A stretch of 8,871 nucleotides of DNA from Acidobacteriota bacterium (lineage in GTDB: Bacteria; Acidobacteriota; Vicinamibacteria; Vicinamibacterales; 2-12-FULL-66-21), in assembly GCA_013362195.1 (NCBI GenBank), contig JABFWM010000323.1, positions 1 to 8,871 of the forward strand, given 5' to 3'. A program made the translations under genes and the position numbers. Shown here piece after piece: positions 7,337 through 8,871 of the stretch. Numbering within the stretch: position 1 is the first letter of the stretch; each line of letters starts with the position of its first letter. The notes below the pieces were generated by a model that ran no database searches, was not told the origin of the DNA, and was given only the letters and a program-made list of their open reading frames with translations.

Positions 7337-7355
7337 GGCGCGGGCCGAGCGCGCC
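7337..7355. terminator. Possible hairpin between convergent regulator gene and rnpB
   Basis: GGCGCG (7337-7342) and CGCGCC (7350-7355) form a 6-bp GC stem around a 7-nt loop in the 33-nt gap between the regulator stop and the 3' end of rnpB. No T-run follows on either strand, so an intrinsic terminator is only weakly supported. Confidence 0.25.
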
Positions 7356-7364
7356 AGGAGAGAA

Positions 7365-7820
7365 CCGCCGAGAGAGCCGTAAGCCGAATTCTGTGCCTCG
7401 CCGCGGCCTTGCGACCGCGGCGAGATGACGATCATTCCTCTAGCCCCGTCATTGCTGACGGGATCCAGCAGCCTACCCGGAAGCGTGGGACGGGCCGTCC
7501 CATGAAGCGTGAGCCTCGTGCCTCCCTATTTGGCCTTGCTCCGTGCGGGGTTTTGCCTGCCACCCGTGTTGCCACGAGCGCGGTGCGCTCTTACCGCACC
7601 TTTTCACCCTTACCCCGAGTGTCGGGTCGCGGACCGGAAAGTGTGACTGTCACCCTTTCCGGCCCCCGACCCGGCACTCGAGGCGGTATGTTTTCTGTGC
7701 CACTGGTCCTTCGAGTTGCCCCGACCGGGCGTTACCCGGCGCACTGCCCTGCGGAGTTCGGACTTTCCTCCCGCCCTGCTCTTGCGAGCACGACCGGCGA
7801 TCGTCTGGCTCTCTTGGCGG
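7365..7820 (-). ncRNA. rnpB: RNase P RNA, bacterial type A
   Basis: This is the catalytic RNA that trims the 5' leader of precursor tRNAs with the RnpA protein. On the - strand it shows the universal core in order: GAGGAAAGTCCGAACTCC, then CAGGGCAGTGCGCCGGGTAA, GGGTGAAAAGGTGCGGTAAG, GAGCAAGGCCAAATAGGGAG, GGGTAGGCTGCTGGA and finally ACAGAATTCGGCTTA. The GGU that pairs with the tRNA CCA end is present in the GGGTAGGCTG motif (complement of 7475-7477). The ends are set by helix P1, in which 14 bases at 7820-7807 pair with 14 bases at 7378-7365 with a single A-C mismatch. The length of about 456 nt exceeds the 377 nt of E. coli M1 RNA, partly because helix P12 (7616-7680) is a long, almost continuous hairpin of about 65 nt. 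It converges on the regulator gene. Confidence 0.97.
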
Positions 7821-7827
7821 AATCCTC

Positions 7828-7836
7828 ATTATCGCA
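7828..7836 (-). promoter_or_regulatory. Extended -10 promoter element for rnpB
   Basis: On the - strand, TGC followed by GATAAT (7836 down to 7828) forms an extended -10 element. Seven bases separate it from the RNA end deduced from helix P1 at 7820, the expected -10 to +1 spacing. No convincing -35 box lies 16-18 bp upstream, where the CACAG array begins. Confidence 0.6.
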
Positions 7837-7849
7837 CGCCACGGACGAT

Positions 7850-8052
7850 CGGCGCCACAGCGGGCCACAGAACAACACGGAAAACGGGGCCACAGAAGAA
7901 CACAGAAACAACGCCAGCAACAGCCACAGAACAACACGGAAACAGGGCCACAGACAAACACAGAAGAACACAGAACAACACTGGAAAGACGGCTACAGAA
8001 GGACACAGAAAAACACCCGCACAAGAACACAGAAAAACGCAGCAGACACCGA
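7850..8052. repeat. Degenerate, nearly T-free CACAG repeat array
   Basis: The region between rnpB and the divergent FG-GAP gene consists of mosaic units such as GCCACAGAACAACACGGAAA and AAGAACACAGAA. GCCACAG starts at 7864, 7889, 7923 and 7947, so spacing varies from 24 to 34 bp. The + strand has only two T residues in 203 bases (7982 and 7994). Hence TAA, TAG and TGA are absent and all three + frames read open, producing repetitive Gln/Asn/Thr/His/Arg-rich translations that I do not consider proteins. Units are neither identical nor evenly spaced, so this is not CRISPR. The function is unknown; it resembles AC-rich intergenic repeats seen in many environmental bacteria. Confidence 0.85.
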
Positions 8053-8080
8053 TCGACAGCCGCCTGGGCGCGTGCGTGTT

Positions 8081-8109
8081 TTGACGCCGACGGGTGGCCG
8101 CGTTACTGT
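8081..8109 (+). promoter_or_regulatory. Sigma-70-type promoter for the FG-GAP gene
   Basis: TTGACG (8081-8086) and TACTGT (8104-8109) are separated by 17 bp, each close to consensus. Six bases separate the -10 box from the ATG at 8116, so the predicted transcription start coincides with the start codon and the mRNA would be leaderless. Confidence 0.55.
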
Positions 8110-8115
8110 TGCGTA

Positions 8116-8721
8116 ATGGCGTCGCGGCGTCTGATCGCGCTCAGCTTGGTTGCACTGTTCGCCAGCGTCCGCGGCGCGGCGGCCGACGGATGGGCGGGTG
8201 CGGCCAACCTGCGCATCGTCTCCGTCCGGCTCGCGGACGATGGGGCGGGCTCATCGGTGGCGGTGAAGTTTGCCGGCGCGCTGCGCGCGCCGGTGCTGCG
8301 CGTGCGCGAGCGTCTCGCGTCGATCGCCCTCGCAGACGTGGACGCCGACGGCGATCTCGACATCCTCGCGGCGTCCGTTCGCGCCGGCGTGCTCTTGTGG
8401 CGCAATGCCGGACGCGGACGCTTCGTGCTCGCGCGGCTGCCGAAAGCCCGCGATGCGTTGAGCGCGCGTCCGCGCGTGTCGGCGCGGCGCCGCGCCGCCG
8501 CGCACGAGGAGCCCGGCGAGGGCGCCGGCGATCCGGCCGTGCTTCGAACCGACATCGCCGGCGATCCGCTCGTCCCGCGGTCCTTCTTCACGGTCGAGTC
8601 CTTCTCCCCGCTCACTCCCGATCGCGTCGCTCCCTCCGGACGCGCTCCGCCGGTCACCCGCCCGACGTTTCCCGTTCCGTGCCGCTCGCGGATCCGCGGG
8701 ATCCGAGCGGCGCGGGTGTGA
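8116..8721 (+). CDS. Small exported protein with one FG-GAP/VCBS-like motif
   Basis: The predicted product has 201 residues. Residues 1-23 (MASRRLIALSLVALFASV then RGAAA) form a plausible Sec signal peptide with cleavage near AAA-DG. Residues 70-104 contain IALADVDADGDLDILAASV and WRNAGRGRFVL, one repeat of the FG-GAP/VCBS type, where D74, D76, D78 and D82 would bind calcium as in beta-propeller and integrin-like surface proteins. A full propeller needs about seven repeats, so one repeat in 201 residues is short. The C-terminal half (about 110-201) is Arg/Pro/Ala-rich without a recognised fold. It may be a truncated or decaying gene, or a small secreted protein. The ATG at 8116 is chosen because the signal peptide starts there and a promoter lies just upstream; the open frame further upstream only crosses rnpB and the repeat array. 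Function unknown. Confidence 0.6.
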   Translation: MASRRLIALSLVALFASVRGAAADGWAGAANLRIVSVRLADDGAGSSVAVKFAGALRAPVLRVRERLASIALADVDADGDLDILAASVRAGVLLWRNAGRGRFVLARLPKARDALSARPRVSARRRAAAHEEPGEGAGDPAVLRTDIAGDPLVPRSFFTVESFSPLTPDRVAPSGRAPPVTRPTFPVPCRSRIRGIRAARV

Positions 8722-8786
8722 ACCGCGGCGGGATCTCGGTCAGGTCCCGCTCCCTCTGTGTGGTCGTGGTGCGCCCCCACCAATGT

Positions 8787-8792
8787 GGAGAG
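8787..8792 (+). promoter_or_regulatory. Ribosome binding site of the last, cut gene
   Basis: GGAGAG ends four bases before ATG 8797. It is the clearest Shine-Dalgarno sequence in the window, in contrast to most other starts here, and supports this start. Confidence 0.7.
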
Positions 8793-8796
8793 ATCT

Positions 8797-8871
8797 ATGC
8801 GTGTGATGCTCGTCGATTTGCCTGCACGCGATGGCTTCGTGTCGAAAGACACCATCGCCGGCGGGTACGGT
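8797..8871 (+). CDS. N-terminal fragment, possibly a B12-binding-domain protein (3' end outside window)
   Basis: Twenty-five codons run to the window edge, starting MRVMLVDLPARDGFVSKDTIAGGYG. A hydrophobic beta-strand followed by a short loop and a Gly-rich turn is how cobalamin-binding Rossmann-like domains of B12-dependent radical SAM enzymes often begin, and the SKDTIAGGYG stretch reminds me of that group. The CxxxCxxC cluster that would decide it lies beyond the window. Other Rossmann-like starts are possible. A good Shine-Dalgarno sequence precedes the ATG; the gap to the previous gene (75 bp) shows no other motif. Confidence 0.55.
   Translation, partial: MRVMLVDLPARDGFVSKDTIAGGYG

Noticed and set aside
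7337..7355. Strong bidirectional intrinsic terminator
   Set aside because: The hairpin is only 6 bp and has no T-run on either strand; kept only as a low-confidence feature.
7440..7530. Loss of the tRNA-CCA-binding GGU in RNase P RNA
   Set aside because: On first reading the P15 loop seemed to lack GGU, but the motif is in GGGTAGGCTG (complement of 7475-7477), matching the E. coli position.
7850..8052. CRISPR array
   Set aside because: Units are degenerate, spacing varies between 24 and 34 bp, there are no constant repeats with unique spacers, and no cas genes are visible.
7543..8115. Long open reading frame continuous with the FG-GAP gene
   Set aside because: It crosses the conserved core of rnpB on the other strand and the T-free repeat array, where stops cannot occur. 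The translation is repetitive and the signal peptide begins only at 8116.

Overview
This GC-rich window (8,871 bp) is mostly a co-directional run of housekeeping genes on the + strand, followed by an RNase P RNA gene on the - strand and the start of a less conserved accessory stretch. Base composition, gene content and the dispersed repeats fit an Acidobacteriota-like soil bacterium, possibly class Vicinamibacteria. That placement is inference; no rRNA or marker phylogeny is visible here.

Layout. Bases 1-170 hold the 3' end of metG (methionyl-tRNA synthetase, C-terminal tRNA-binding domain). Then come tatD (214-1008), a long-chain polyprenyl diphosphate synthase (1041-2075), a repeat-filled gap (2081-2222), ligA (2225-4462), an HtrA/DegP-type membrane-anchored serine protease (4459-5949) and an NtrX/NtrC-type sigma-54 response regulator (5946-7331). 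ligA, the protease and the regulator overlap by 4 nt at each junction, so they look translationally coupled. rnpB (about 7820 to 7365, - strand) converges on the regulator gene. Upstream of rnpB lies an almost T-free array of degenerate CACAG repeats (7850-8052). It separates rnpB from a divergent gene for a small exported protein with one FG-GAP/VCBS-like calcium-binding motif (8116-8721). A gene that starts at 8797 with a good Shine-Dalgarno sequence is cut by the window end.

The most interesting material is repeats, not a new gene system. (1) ligA carries an in-frame insertion of about 83 codons. It is built from REP-like GTAG-plus-palindrome elements in inverted orientation around four 30-bp tandem repeats, so a mobile-type repeat appears to have been domesticated as a protein linker. 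(2) The gap before ligA is a heptamer-based element with 19-bp perfect inverted arms, and it runs up to the ligA start codon. (3) Several promoter-like -10 hexamers sit so close to start codons that leaderless transcripts are predicted for the protease gene and the FG-GAP gene.

The genes serve separate housekeeping roles: translation, a TatD-family metal-dependent nuclease/hydrolase, isoprenoid quinone side chains, DNA joining, envelope protein quality control and transcription control. I see no convincing undescribed multi-gene system; the repeat biology is the main lead.
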